64,000 nucleotides of DNA from JBCCXZ01 sp965228005 (GTDB lineage Bacteria; Planctomycetota; Planctomycetia; Pirellulales; Lacipirellulaceae): positions 62,001 to 126,000 of the forward strand of contig CBDDGV010000001.1 in assembly GCA_965228005.1 (NCBI GenBank). Reading direction: 5' to 3'. A model generated the notes under the pieces. It did not search any database, had not been told where the DNA came from, and saw only the letters and a program-made list of their open reading frames with translations. Shown in pieces: positions 47,449 through 55,257 of the stretch. The position numbers were made by a program, and so were the translations under genes. Position 1 is the first letter of the stretch; each line of letters opens with the position of its first letter.

Positions 47449-47454
47449 TGTCAA
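47426..47454 (-). promoter_or_regulatory. Candidate promoter of the AraC-type gene
   Basis: On the minus strand TTGACA (47449-47454) is followed after 17 bases by CACAAT (47426-47431), four of six matches to the -10 consensus. It would place the transcript start about 55 bases before the GTG. Confidence 0.5.
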
Positions 47455-47473
47455 GGTTTGCGGAGCGGTCCGA

Positions 47474-47482
47474 TGCTAGAAT
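47474..47482 (+). promoter_or_regulatory. Possible extended -10 box of rhaA
   Basis: TGCTAGAAT fits an extended -10 (TGnTAnAAT). No good -35 is present at the right distance, which would suit an activator-dependent promoter. The rhaA ATG is 66 bases downstream. Confidence 0.35.
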
Positions 47483-47547
47483 CCAGCCGTTCGCGATGAG
47501 ACAGTCTTCGCGAACTCACTCCTCACCGCACATCTCAGGGGCCTTCT

Positions 47548-48837
47548 ATGTCCGACGCGAACCAGCGCATCGAACTCGCCTACCGTCACGCCGCTGAGCA
47601 GTACGCAGAACTCGGTGTCGACGTTGACGCCGCGATCGAGAAGCTCTCCACGCTCCCGGTCTCTTTGCATTGTTGGCAAGGAGACGATGTAGGAGGTTTC
47701 GAAGACTCCGGCGAAGCGCTTAGCGGGGGCATCGCCGTCACCGGCAACTACCCAGGCAAGGCGCGCACCGTCGAAGAACTGCGTGCTGATATTGAACAAG
47801 CCTATTCCCTGATTCCAGGCCGGCACCGCCTCAACCTTCACGCGAGCTACGGTGAGTTCGGCGGCGTCCGCGTCGATCGGGACGAGGTAGCACCGGAGCA
47901 CTTCCAGGGGTGGATCGACTGGGCGAAGGACCGCGGCGTCGGACTGGACTTCAACCCCACCTACTTCGCTCACGAGAAGTCTGTCAGCGGACTGACGTTG
48001 GCGCACCCAGACCGTTCGATCCGAGAATTCTGGATTCAACACGGAATCGCGTCGCGGAAGATAGGCGCCGAGATGGGCCGACAGTTAGGCAGCCCGTGCG
48101 TCACCAATTCGTGGGTGCCGGATGGCTACAAGGATACCCCAGCCGATCGCAAGGCGCCGCGTGAAAGGCTGGCCGAATCGCTCGACGCGGTCTTTGCCGA
48201 CGCGATCGACCCGGCGCACAACCTCGACGCGGTCGAGTGCAAGTTATTCGGCATCGGTTCGGAGAGCTACGTGGTCGGCTCTCACGAATTCTATCTCGGT
48301 TACGCCATCACCCGACAGAAGCTGCTCTGCCTCGACGCCGGGCATTTCCACCCCACCGAGGTCATCTCCGACAAGATCTCCTCGGTTATGGCTTACGTAC
48401 CAGAGATACTGCTGCACGTGAGCCGCGGCGTCCGTTGGGACAGCGACCATGTGGTAACCTTCACCGACGAACTACAGGCCATCGCACAAGAGCTAGTTCG
48501 GGGTGAGTTCCTAGACCGCACACACATCGGGCTAGACTTCTTCGACGCAAGCATCAACCGCATCGCCGCCTGGGTGATCGGTACACGCAACATGATCAAG
48601 GCGCTGCTCGTTGCCCTGCTCGAGCCGCGGGGCCTCTTGGAGCGGGCGGAGTTCCAGGGCGACCTCACGGCTCGTCTCGCGTTGATGGAAGAGGCAAAGA
48701 CGATGCCGTTCGGCGCGGTCTGGGATTACTACTGCCTCCGTTCCGGCGTGCCGGTAGGGAACTCCTGGCTCGACGCGGTGCGGGCCTACGAGGCCGAGGT
48801 CCTTGCCGGGCGGTCTGGCGTGGCGGCGGTTTCCTGA
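47548..48837 (+). CDS. rhaA: L-rhamnose isomerase
   Basis: 429 residues; converts L-rhamnose to L-rhamnulose in the cytoplasm. It follows the Escherichia coli RhaA pattern over its full length: LPVSLHCWQGDDVGGFE near residue 36, GNYPGKARTVEELRADIEQA, RLNLHASY, GLDFNPTYFAH, LCLDAGHFHPTEVISDKIS (metal-binding Asp and His), and HIGLDFFDASINRIAAWVIG. All expected metal-site regions are present. It is the first gene of a plus-strand operon and diverges from an AraC-type regulator; the permease starts 46 bases after its stop. An AGGGG site lies before the ATG. Confidence 0.97.
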   Translation: MSDANQRIELAYRHAAEQYAELGVDVDAAIEKLSTLPVSLHCWQGDDVGGFEDSGEALSGGIAVTGNYPGKARTVEELRADIEQAYSLIPGRHRLNLHASYGEFGGVRVDRDEVAPEHFQGWIDWAKDRGVGLDFNPTYFAHEKSVSGLTLAHPDRSIREFWIQHGIASRKIGAEMGRQLGSPCVTNSWVPDGYKDTPADRKAPRERLAESLDAVFADAIDPAHNLDAVECKLFGIGSESYVVGSHEFYLGYAITRQKLLCLDAGHFHPTEVISDKISSVMAYVPEILLHVSRGVRWDSDHVVTFTDELQAIAQELVRGEFLDRTHIGLDFFDASINRIAAWVIGTRNMIKALLVALLEPRGLLERAEFQGDLTARLALMEEAKTMPFGAVWDYYCLRSGVPVGNSWLDAVRAYEAEVLAGRSGVAAVS

Positions 48838-48883
48838 TGGGCAGGGCCTGGCAGCGCTCATCTCTTCTTGCGGGGTACTCTGA

Positions 48884-50515
48884 ATGGCGGACGAAAACGG
48901 CGGCGGCGAGTTTGAAAAGGAACGCGTGCCAGACAGCGCGCTGCTGGGCTTCAAGAGCTTCATCGGCATGTACGCCGGCGAGCACTGCGCAGGCACCGAG
49001 TTGATGATCGGGCCGCTGTTTGTCGCTTCGGGCGTAAGCGCGTTCGATGTTGTGGTCGGGCTGCTCTTGGGCAACCTGCTGGCGGTCTTGAGCTGGACTT
49101 TTCTAACCGCCCCTATCGCAACCAGGCTCCGCTACACGCTCTATTACCAACTAGAGCGCATCTGTGGGCGTCAGCTAGTAACTCTCTACAACCTCGCCAA
49201 TGGGGTGATGTTCTGCTTCCTCGCCGGCTCGATGATTACCGTCTCGGCCACGGCGGTTGGCGTGTGGTTTGATTTCCCGATGCCAGGGCTCAACGACATC
49301 TACCCCAACAGCGTCGGCTGGGTGTTGGCCGTGGCGGCGGTAGGGGCAGTCATCTCAGTGGTAGCGGCCTTCGGGTACGAAACCGTGGCGCGGTTCGCCA
49401 ATCTCGCGGCACCCTGGATGGTGTTAGTGTTCTTTGCGTTCGGGCTGGTCGCGCTCGCCCAGCTCGGCGTGAGTTCCCTCTCCGAGTTGGGACCGGCAGC
49501 CCGTGAAGTCATCTGGACCGGACGCGACCCCCTCCCGGGGCAGATCAAGTTTACCTTTTGGCACGTTACGTTCTTCGCCTGGTTCGCCAACATGGCAATG
49601 CATATCGGCATGTCGGACCTCACGATCTTCCGCTTTGCCAAGCACTCGTGGTACGGCGTCGCTTCAGCCTCAGGAATGTACGTAGGCCACTTCATGGCTT
49701 GGCTCGCGGCCTCGATGCTCTACGCTTTGCAGCTCCAGTCGCCCGAGTCCCAAGCCATGCTTGCCAACGGCGAGGCGCCGCCGGTGCTGCCGGGGCCGAT
49801 GGCGTACAACGCTTGCGGCATCGCCGGCCTGATCTGCGTGATCATCGCCGGGTGGACCACTGCGAACCCAACGATCTACCGCGCGGGCCTCGCGTTCCAG
49901 GCGATTGTCCCCAACAGCTCCCGCTTTCGAGTGACGCTGTTCACCGGAGCCATCGCGACGATCGCCGGAATGTTCCCGGCGATCGCGATGAAGCTGCTGG
50001 GCTTCGTCGCCCTGTACGGGATGATCCTGATGCCGATGGGTGCGGTGGTGTTCGTCGACTTCTGGCTCATCCGCCGCTTCGGGTTGAAGGATGAACTCGC
50101 CCACCGAGAAGGGCTCTCCTTCAATTGGGCCGCGGGGCTGACTTGGTTCATCACGCTCGGCACGTGCGTGGCGTTGGTCAACTCCGGGATCGAGATCAAC
50201 GGATTCAAGCCGTTTGAGATATTCTTTGTCTCGCTACCCGGTTGGTTTGTAGCGGCAGCGCTATACGTGGGTATTAACGCCATTTACCAACACGAGCTTC
50301 ACCACCAGGACTGGTTCCGCACGGCGGCCCGTCTTGTTTCTGCGGCGGCTTTGGCGGGGCTCGTCATCGCGGCCGCCATGCCGATGTTCGGTGATTCTGA
50401 GCTCGTCGATGTACAGGCATGGCTGCTAGGCTGCACCATCGCTTGGTTTGCCTCGGCGCCGCTCGCGATGGCCGGCAAAGCGCGATCCGGGCCGGATGGG
50501 GACACGGTGATATGA
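48884..50515 (+). CDS. NCS1-like (purine-cytosine permease family) transporter, candidate rhamnose importer
   Basis: 543 residues with about twelve hydrophobic membrane segments. The N-terminal GFKSFIGMYAGEHCAGTELM and AGWTTANPTIYRAGLAFQA resemble the cytosine/purine/thiamine permease (NCS1) group rather than RhaT or the DHA/FucP families. It sits between rhaA and rhaB, 46 bases after the first and overlapping the second by four bases (ATGA). No other transporter is present in the locus. The natural inference is that it imports L-rhamnose or a rhamnose-containing product by cation symport. The family assignment is reasonably firm; the substrate is inferred. Confidence 0.8.
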   Translation: MADENGGGEFEKERVPDSALLGFKSFIGMYAGEHCAGTELMIGPLFVASGVSAFDVVVGLLLGNLLAVLSWTFLTAPIATRLRYTLYYQLERICGRQLVTLYNLANGVMFCFLAGSMITVSATAVGVWFDFPMPGLNDIYPNSVGWVLAVAAVGAVISVVAAFGYETVARFANLAAPWMVLVFFAFGLVALAQLGVSSLSELGPAAREVIWTGRDPLPGQIKFTFWHVTFFAWFANMAMHIGMSDLTIFRFAKHSWYGVASASGMYVGHFMAWLAASMLYALQLQSPESQAMLANGEAPPVLPGPMAYNACGIAGLICVIIAGWTTANPTIYRAGLAFQAIVPNSSRFRVTLFTGAIATIAGMFPAIAMKLLGFVALYGMILMPMGAVVFVDFWLIRRFGLKDELAHREGLSFNWAAGLTWFITLGTCVALVNSGIEINGFKPFEIFFVSLPGWFVAAALYVGINAIYQHELHHQDWFRTAARLVSAAALAGLVIAAAMPMFGDSELVDVQAWLLGCTIAWFASAPLAMAGKARSGPDGDTVI

Positions 50516-51990
50516 GCCCCACCCACTACATCGCCTGCGACCTCGGCGCCGAGAGCGGCCGCGTCATCCTCGGAATGCTCACGGGCGGTCGGCTCCAGCT
50601 AGAAGAAGTCCACCGTTTCCCAACCGGAGCGGTGCGGTTCCGTAACTCACTCCGCTGGAACATCCTTGGGATCTTCGAAGAACTCAAGCGGGGCCTGAAG
50701 AAGGTTGCTGACCGGGGGCTGCCAGTCTCCGCAGTGAGCGTCGATTCCTGGGGTGTGGACTATGCCCTGTTCAACGAGCGGGAACCGCTGCTCAACCCGC
50801 CGCACCACTACCGCGACCCTCGCACAGCCAAGCCCTACGAGTCGGCCACTGCCGGCGACGGCCGAGACGCCATCTTTGCCGAGACCGGCATCCAGTTCAT
50901 GTCTCTCAACACGCTCTACCACCTCATCGCCGAGGTTGAGCAGAACCCCGGCCTGCTGGCTCTGGCCGACCAGTTCCTGAACATTGCCGACTATCTGAAC
51001 TACCTCTTCAGCGGCGTCGCCCGGGCCGAAGTCAGCTTGGCCAGCACCACGCAACTATTCAACCCCGTCGCCGGCGATTGGTCGAAGGCGTTGCTCGAGC
51101 GGTTCGGGCTCCCAGACCGGATTTTCCCGGAAGTGATCCCGTCCTGCACCGTCCTGGGGCCGCTGACCGAAGAGCTTCAGGACGAAACGGGACTGGGCCC
51201 GATCGATGTCGTTGCCACCTGTTCTCACGACACGGGGGCCGCCATCGCCGCAGTCCCCGGCGTGGGATCGAACTGGGCCTACCTCAGCTCGGGCACCTGG
51301 TCGCTCATCGGCGTCGAGTTGCCCAAGCCGCTCATCAACGATGACGTGCTCACGCACAACTTTACCAACGAGGCGGGGGCAAGCGGCACCACCCGGCTGC
51401 TCAAGAACATCAGTGGTCTGTGGCTGTTGCAAGAGAGCCGCCGCGCTTGGGCAAACGCTGGCGAGGAGCTCTCATACGAGCAGCTCAACCGCATGGCGCA
51501 CGAGGCGGAGCCTTTCCGCTCGGTCATCGACCCCAACAACCCCCGGTTCCTCGCCCCGGACAGTATGCCCGCTGAAATCGCCGCCGCCTGCCGCGATTCG
51601 GGCCAGCTCGTGCCGGAGACGCCAGGGCAATTTACCCGATGCATCCTTGAAGGCCTCGCACTCGCTTATGGGCAGTCTCTCAGTGCACTGGAGCTGCTCA
51701 CGGGCCGTGAGATCACCACGTTGCACATCGTGGGCGGCGGCAGCCAGAGTGTGCTGTTGAATCAACTCACCGCCGACCTGACCGGTCGCACCGTGTTGGC
51801 CGGCCCCGTCGAAGCCACCGCCGTCGGCAATCTGTTGCTACAGGCGATGGCCCTTGGTGAGATCGACTCACTCGACGGGCTGCGTAGCGTGGTCCGCGAT
51901 TCGTTCCCGATACAGACGTACCAACCCCAACCGACCGGCGAAGGCCAGCAGGCCCGTCAACGTTTCGCACAATTGGAGTCCGCCTCATGA
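50512..51990 (+). CDS. rhaB: Rhamnulokinase (FGGY family)
   Basis: 492 residues from the ATG at 50512, inside a four-base overlap with the permease stop; the frame is open upstream but that part is a shadow of the permease. It phosphorylates L-rhamnulose to L-rhamnulose 1-phosphate with ATP. Typical sites are IACDLGAESGRVILG (phosphate loop), VSVDSWGVDYALF, NTLYHLIAE, CSHDTGAAIAAVPG, YLSSGTWSLIGVE and LHIVGGGSQSVLLNQLTAD. Length and motifs are normal for RhaB. Its last bases (ATGA) overlap the start of a decayed reading frame, which shows that another pathway gene once followed in the operon. Confidence 0.95.
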   Translation: MSPTHYIACDLGAESGRVILGMLTGGRLQLEEVHRFPTGAVRFRNSLRWNILGIFEELKRGLKKVADRGLPVSAVSVDSWGVDYALFNEREPLLNPPHHYRDPRTAKPYESATAGDGRDAIFAETGIQFMSLNTLYHLIAEVEQNPGLLALADQFLNIADYLNYLFSGVARAEVSLASTTQLFNPVAGDWSKALLERFGLPDRIFPEVIPSCTVLGPLTEELQDETGLGPIDVVATCSHDTGAAIAAVPGVGSNWAYLSSGTWSLIGVELPKPLINDDVLTHNFTNEAGASGTTRLLKNISGLWLLQESRRAWANAGEELSYEQLNRMAHEAEPFRSVIDPNNPRFLAPDSMPAEIAAACRDSGQLVPETPGQFTRCILEGLALAYGQSLSALELLTGREITTLHIVGGGSQSVLLNQLTADLTGRTVLAGPVEATAVGNLLLQAMALGEIDSLDGLRSVVRDSFPIQTYQPQPTGEGQQARQRFAQLESAS

Positions 51991-52251
51991 CTGCCTGGCA
52001 GTTCACGCGCGTCAATCACTGCTGGGATGACGCCCCGAAGGTCGGCTTCAATGAGTCCCAAATCGAGACTATCGCGTTGCTCTTCGAAATGCGCGCCCGA
52101 TGCTCGGCCGAGCGTACCCTCATCTGAGCGCCGATCACACCGGCCAACCAAAGCCAAGACAACCCCCTTCCTGATTACGGACCGATTCAGAAACACTACC
52201 GGCCAGATTATCACCGTCGACGGAGGCTCCAACGAAGAGTACGTGAGATGA
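51987..52251 (+). pseudogene. Remnant of a short-chain dehydrogenase gene, probably bifunctional rhamnulose-1-phosphate aldolase/lactaldehyde dehydrogenase (RhaEW type)
   Basis: The ATG at 51987 overlaps the rhaB stop and opens a 46-residue frame (TAWQFTRVNHCWDDAP) ending at a stop at 52128. In another frame the final 27 codons read FLITDRFRNTTGQIITVDGG and then SNEEYVR. That is a typical C-terminus of an SDR enzyme, as found at the end of bifunctional RhaEW-like proteins. The stop of this tail (52249-52251) overlaps the next ATG at 52248. Only the two ends of a gene therefore remain, roughly 0.26 kb where about 2 kb would be expected. This is the enzyme the operon lacks. The C-terminal SDR identity is fairly clear; the aldolase identity rests on position and a weak W-D-D-A resemblance at the N-terminus. 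Confidence 0.65.
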
Positions 52252-54554
52252 TGGAAAGATGGTGTGTTGGCCCAAATAGGTTCCGTTGCGTAATCCCCAG
52301 TCTCTGTGCAGCAAGCCTTGAGCAACTTGTACGGATGATCGCCGCACCGGCGACTTGCCTGTGGATGCTGTTTCTGGGCGTCGGCTTGAACCGTCTGTGC
52401 GCCCACGAGGTTGGATACCCGGAACCCGACCACGCGGCGCTCGAAGAGATTGAGCCCCCGCTGGAAGGCGCAGAGTCTTTTTCCAAAGAACTGGAACAGC
52501 AAGCGCGAGGGCTCTTCAACCAAGAGCAACTCAGTTTGCTAGCGCTCGCGACCACGCACTATCAGCACGCGGAAGACATCCGCTTGGGGCGCCACCCCGG
52601 CGCCAAGCCGAGACACGACGAGTACCATCGATGGCGGGGCGATCAGGCGCTCCGTCAATTGATTGCTTCCGGCCTTGCATCGAGAAACTTCGACTTCACG
52701 CCAGGGGCCGCCCCGCCGGGCCTGCACCAGAGCCTTGAGCTTGACGGGCTTCAGCGTCACTTCGTTTGGATAGTGCGGATGGGCGAAGGGCCGCTGCGGT
52801 TTGTCCGGCAGGACTTCAGCGTGAAGACTGAACGCTACGGGCAGCACTATACGCTCACCGTCCCCAATGAAGGGACAACGTGTTTCTTGATTCACCTGAA
52901 GGATGTTCCGGCCGAGCCCGCTACGGTCATCTTCCAGTTCCAGAAGGAAGGGGAAACCGAAGCCTTTTCCTGGCACGGGTGGACCCTGGACTCCAAGCCT
53001 CTGGGGCAGCTCAAGGTGGAAGTCCTAGAGGAGGGCCAAGCCGTCCCGTCGCTGGTGAGGTTGCGGTCGATTCCTTCGGGCACACTGTGGGCCCCTCAGG
53101 GCGCAATCGATCTAAGCTCGCAGCTCCACGACGTGACGGAACTGGAGAGCCCCCCCATGCTCGACATCTACGGTCCGATGGGCTCGTTCGAACTCCGACT
53201 GCCGGGGCGGTTAGCAGGCTACTATTGGCTGTTGCCCGCGGGATTCGAGATGGCGGTCCCGGCAGGCAGCTGGGAACTGACCGTCTGGCGAGGCATCGAG
53301 ACGACTCCGGTCCAGCGCGAGCTGCAAGTCGTTTCCGACGAATGGACCCGCGAGCGGGTCGACCTCGATCGGTGGACTGACATGGCCGCCCGGGGCTGGT
53401 ACAGCGGCGACGACCACGTGCACGCACAGATGCTTGGCAGAGCAGACGCCGAGCGACTGCTGACGTTTACTCGAGCGATGGATGTCCGGCTGTCCAACAT
53501 TCTTGCGATGGGAGACTCTCAGCGGACCTATTTTGAGCAGCGCGGCTTCGGCCCAGACTTCCGTGTCGAACGAGATGGCTATTGGCTCGTCCCAGGACAG
53601 GAAGACCCGCGTTCAATGCTCGGACACAACATCGGGCTGAATTTGACCTCGTTCGCCCGCGATCTCGACCGCTACCTGCTGCTCGATTGGCTGGCCGAGG
53701 AAATCCACAGCCAAGGCGGGTTGTTTGGTCAGACACACGTGGGTCAGAACGTTTGTGAAGCGCACCGCGGAATGGCGCTGATGCTGCCTTTCGAGGTTTA
53801 CGACTTCTGCAGCATCATGCAGGGCGGCCTGGGGACCGAACTCTACTACGACGCTCTTGATCTCGGCTACCGATTGACCGCAACAGCCGGTAGCGACATG
53901 CCCTACGGGGGCGTACTCGGCGATGTCCGCACCTACGTCCATTTGGGAGAACAGCCATTCTCACCGGACGCTTGGTTCGACGCGGTCCGAGCGGGCCGTA
54001 CCTTCGTCAGCAACGGGCCGATGCTTGAGTTAACCGTCAACGGCAAGTTGCCCGGGAAGGTCGTCTACGTCACGGACGACTCGCCGCTCAAGGTCGAGGC
54101 CCGCGCCTGGGGGCTTGCCGGAGAGTCTGCGCCGACTGCTTTAGAGGTTGTCAGCCTCAGTGAAGTCGTCCAGACAGCTCGAACTGAGAACGAAGGCGAG
54201 AGCGAGCTCTCCCTAGAATTCCAACTACCTCCCGGCGAAGGGCGCTGGATCGCTGCGCGGGCTTGGGGCTCGAACGGCTCCGCGGCCCACACGACACCCG
54301 TCTGGGTGCAACGAGCAAACAAGCGCCACTGGAATCTAGCTCGACTAGATACGGTGATCGACAAGGAACTGGCAGTTCTGGACGAAATCGAAGCAGTGAT
54401 TTCCGATGTGGAAAAGCGTGAAGGCCTCGGCAAGCTGTCCCCGTTCAACTACTGGGACCGCCTCATCCTGCAGCAGGCAGAACCACTCCGCGAATTGATC
54501 CGAGAGTCGCGTGAGCGGTACGAACGGTTGAGGCGCCTAGCGGGGCGCAGTTGA
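52248..54554 (+). CDS. Secreted CehA/McbA-type PHP metallohydrolase (paralogue)
   Basis: 768 residues from the ATG at 52248, which overlaps the remnant's stop by four bases. An alternative ATG at 52335 would give a neater signal peptide (IAAPATCLWMLFLGVGL). The layout matches the 742-residue protein at 40729: a beta-rich first half, then MAARGWYSGDDHVHAQMLGR near residue 380, LFGQTHVGQNVCEAHRG and TAGSDMPYGGVLG. One difference is that LYGHTHMG in the paralogue is LFGQTHVG here: a histidine is replaced by glutamine, while the following H is kept. It ends the rhamnose operon, so it may act on rhamnose-linked material outside the cell. Substrate unknown. Confidence 0.84.
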   Translation: MMERWCVGPNRFRCVIPSLCAASLEQLVRMIAAPATCLWMLFLGVGLNRLCAHEVGYPEPDHAALEEIEPPLEGAESFSKELEQQARGLFNQEQLSLLALATTHYQHAEDIRLGRHPGAKPRHDEYHRWRGDQALRQLIASGLASRNFDFTPGAAPPGLHQSLELDGLQRHFVWIVRMGEGPLRFVRQDFSVKTERYGQHYTLTVPNEGTTCFLIHLKDVPAEPATVIFQFQKEGETEAFSWHGWTLDSKPLGQLKVEVLEEGQAVPSLVRLRSIPSGTLWAPQGAIDLSSQLHDVTELESPPMLDIYGPMGSFELRLPGRLAGYYWLLPAGFEMAVPAGSWELTVWRGIETTPVQRELQVVSDEWTRERVDLDRWTDMAARGWYSGDDHVHAQMLGRADAERLLTFTRAMDVRLSNILAMGDSQRTYFEQRGFGPDFRVERDGYWLVPGQEDPRSMLGHNIGLNLTSFARDLDRYLLLDWLAEEIHSQGGLFGQTHVGQNVCEAHRGMALMLPFEVYDFCSIMQGGLGTELYYDALDLGYRLTATAGSDMPYGGVLGDVRTYVHLGEQPFSPDAWFDAVRAGRTFVSNGPMLELTVNGKLPGKVVYVTDDSPLKVEARAWGLAGESAPTALEVVSLSEVVQTARTENEGESELSLEFQLPPGEGRWIAARAWGSNGSAAHTTPVWVQRANKRHWNLARLDTVIDKELAVLDEIEAVISDVEKREGLGKLSPFNYWDRLILQQAEPLRELIRESRERYERLRRLAGRS

Positions 54555-54585
54555 ATCGACGCTCAGCGGAACAGGGGTAGCGGTT

Positions 54586-54596
54586 GCCCTTAGGGC
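54586..54596. terminator. Short palindrome after the CehA gene
   Basis: GCCC-TTA-GGGC, 32 bases after the stop at 54554. Stem of four GC pairs without a T-run; at best a weak terminator. The 139-base gap between this gene and the tRNA otherwise holds only the hairpin at 54666. Confidence 0.3.
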
Positions 54597-54665
54597 GAGG
54601 CTTCACTATATTCAGGGATTAGCGTCGAAGACTGGCACCAAGGTGGTTAGTTGGACGATAAACCG

Positions 54666-54681
54666 TGCCCTCCTAAGGGCA
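54666..54681. repeat. Hairpin just upstream of the tRNA
   Basis: TGCCCT, loop CCTA, AGGGCA: a perfect six-base stem ending 12 bases before the tRNA. It could mark a processing site or the end of the preceding transcript. Confidence 0.35.
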
Positions 54682-54693
54682 GGCAGAATATGA

Positions 54694-54767
<74 letters not shown>

Positions 54768-54912
54768 CTTACTTTAAGTTCTGTCGAATCCTAGACTTAG
54801 GACTACCGCCGACGTCGGTGGAGCGACTGCTCTAGAAGCGCAAACTAGTATCGCTAGGTAGTAAGCCCTGGCTCGCATACTAGTTTGGCTCACGCCTAGC
54901 AGGAGTCGCACC

Positions 54913-55257
54913 ATGCCACGTCTCTTCCACCGTCCCCCCAAATACGGTCTGCACAAGGGGACCAAGCAAGCCATCGTCTGCCACCGGGGCAAGATGATCT
55001 ATCTGGGGCCCTACGGGTCCAAGCAGAGCCACGAGAAGTACCAGGCCTTCCTCGAAGAGTGGAAAGTCTGGCGGCACGAGCAGCAGCTCGCCACCAGCAA
55101 ACAGGCCCAGATCGAGGAGCGGGTCGAGCAGACCCTCACACCCCAGTTCCTTCGCACCAAGCAGCGTCAGGGCCTGGTCGTCACCATCGACGAGCTGATC
55201 TACGTCTTCCGCCGCCATGCTCGAGAGTACTACGTCAAGAACGGCGAGGTCACCCGA
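54913..55257 (+). pseudogene. Truncated tyrosine recombinase (integrase), N-terminal fragment only
   Basis: About 115 residues starting at MPRLFHRPPKYGLHKGTK, with AGGAG before the ATG. The pattern (IVCHRGKMIYLGPYGSKQSH, VTIDELIYVFRRHAREYYVK) is that of the N-terminal arm- and core-binding region of planctomycete phage-type integrases, which continue for another 250 residues or so. The homology breaks off after YYVKNGEVT and the DNA turns straight into sulfatase sequence in a different frame. The catalytic domain with its R-H-R-Y residues is missing, so the fragment is inactive. It lies beside the initiator tRNA, a plausible integration site for a lost mobile element. Confidence 0.78.

Noticed and set aside
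55059..55257. Translation of the sulfatase as an integrase-shadow fusion
   Set aside because: The upstream residues are an out-of-frame reading of integrase DNA, without signal peptide or metal ligands, so a functional fusion is unlikely.
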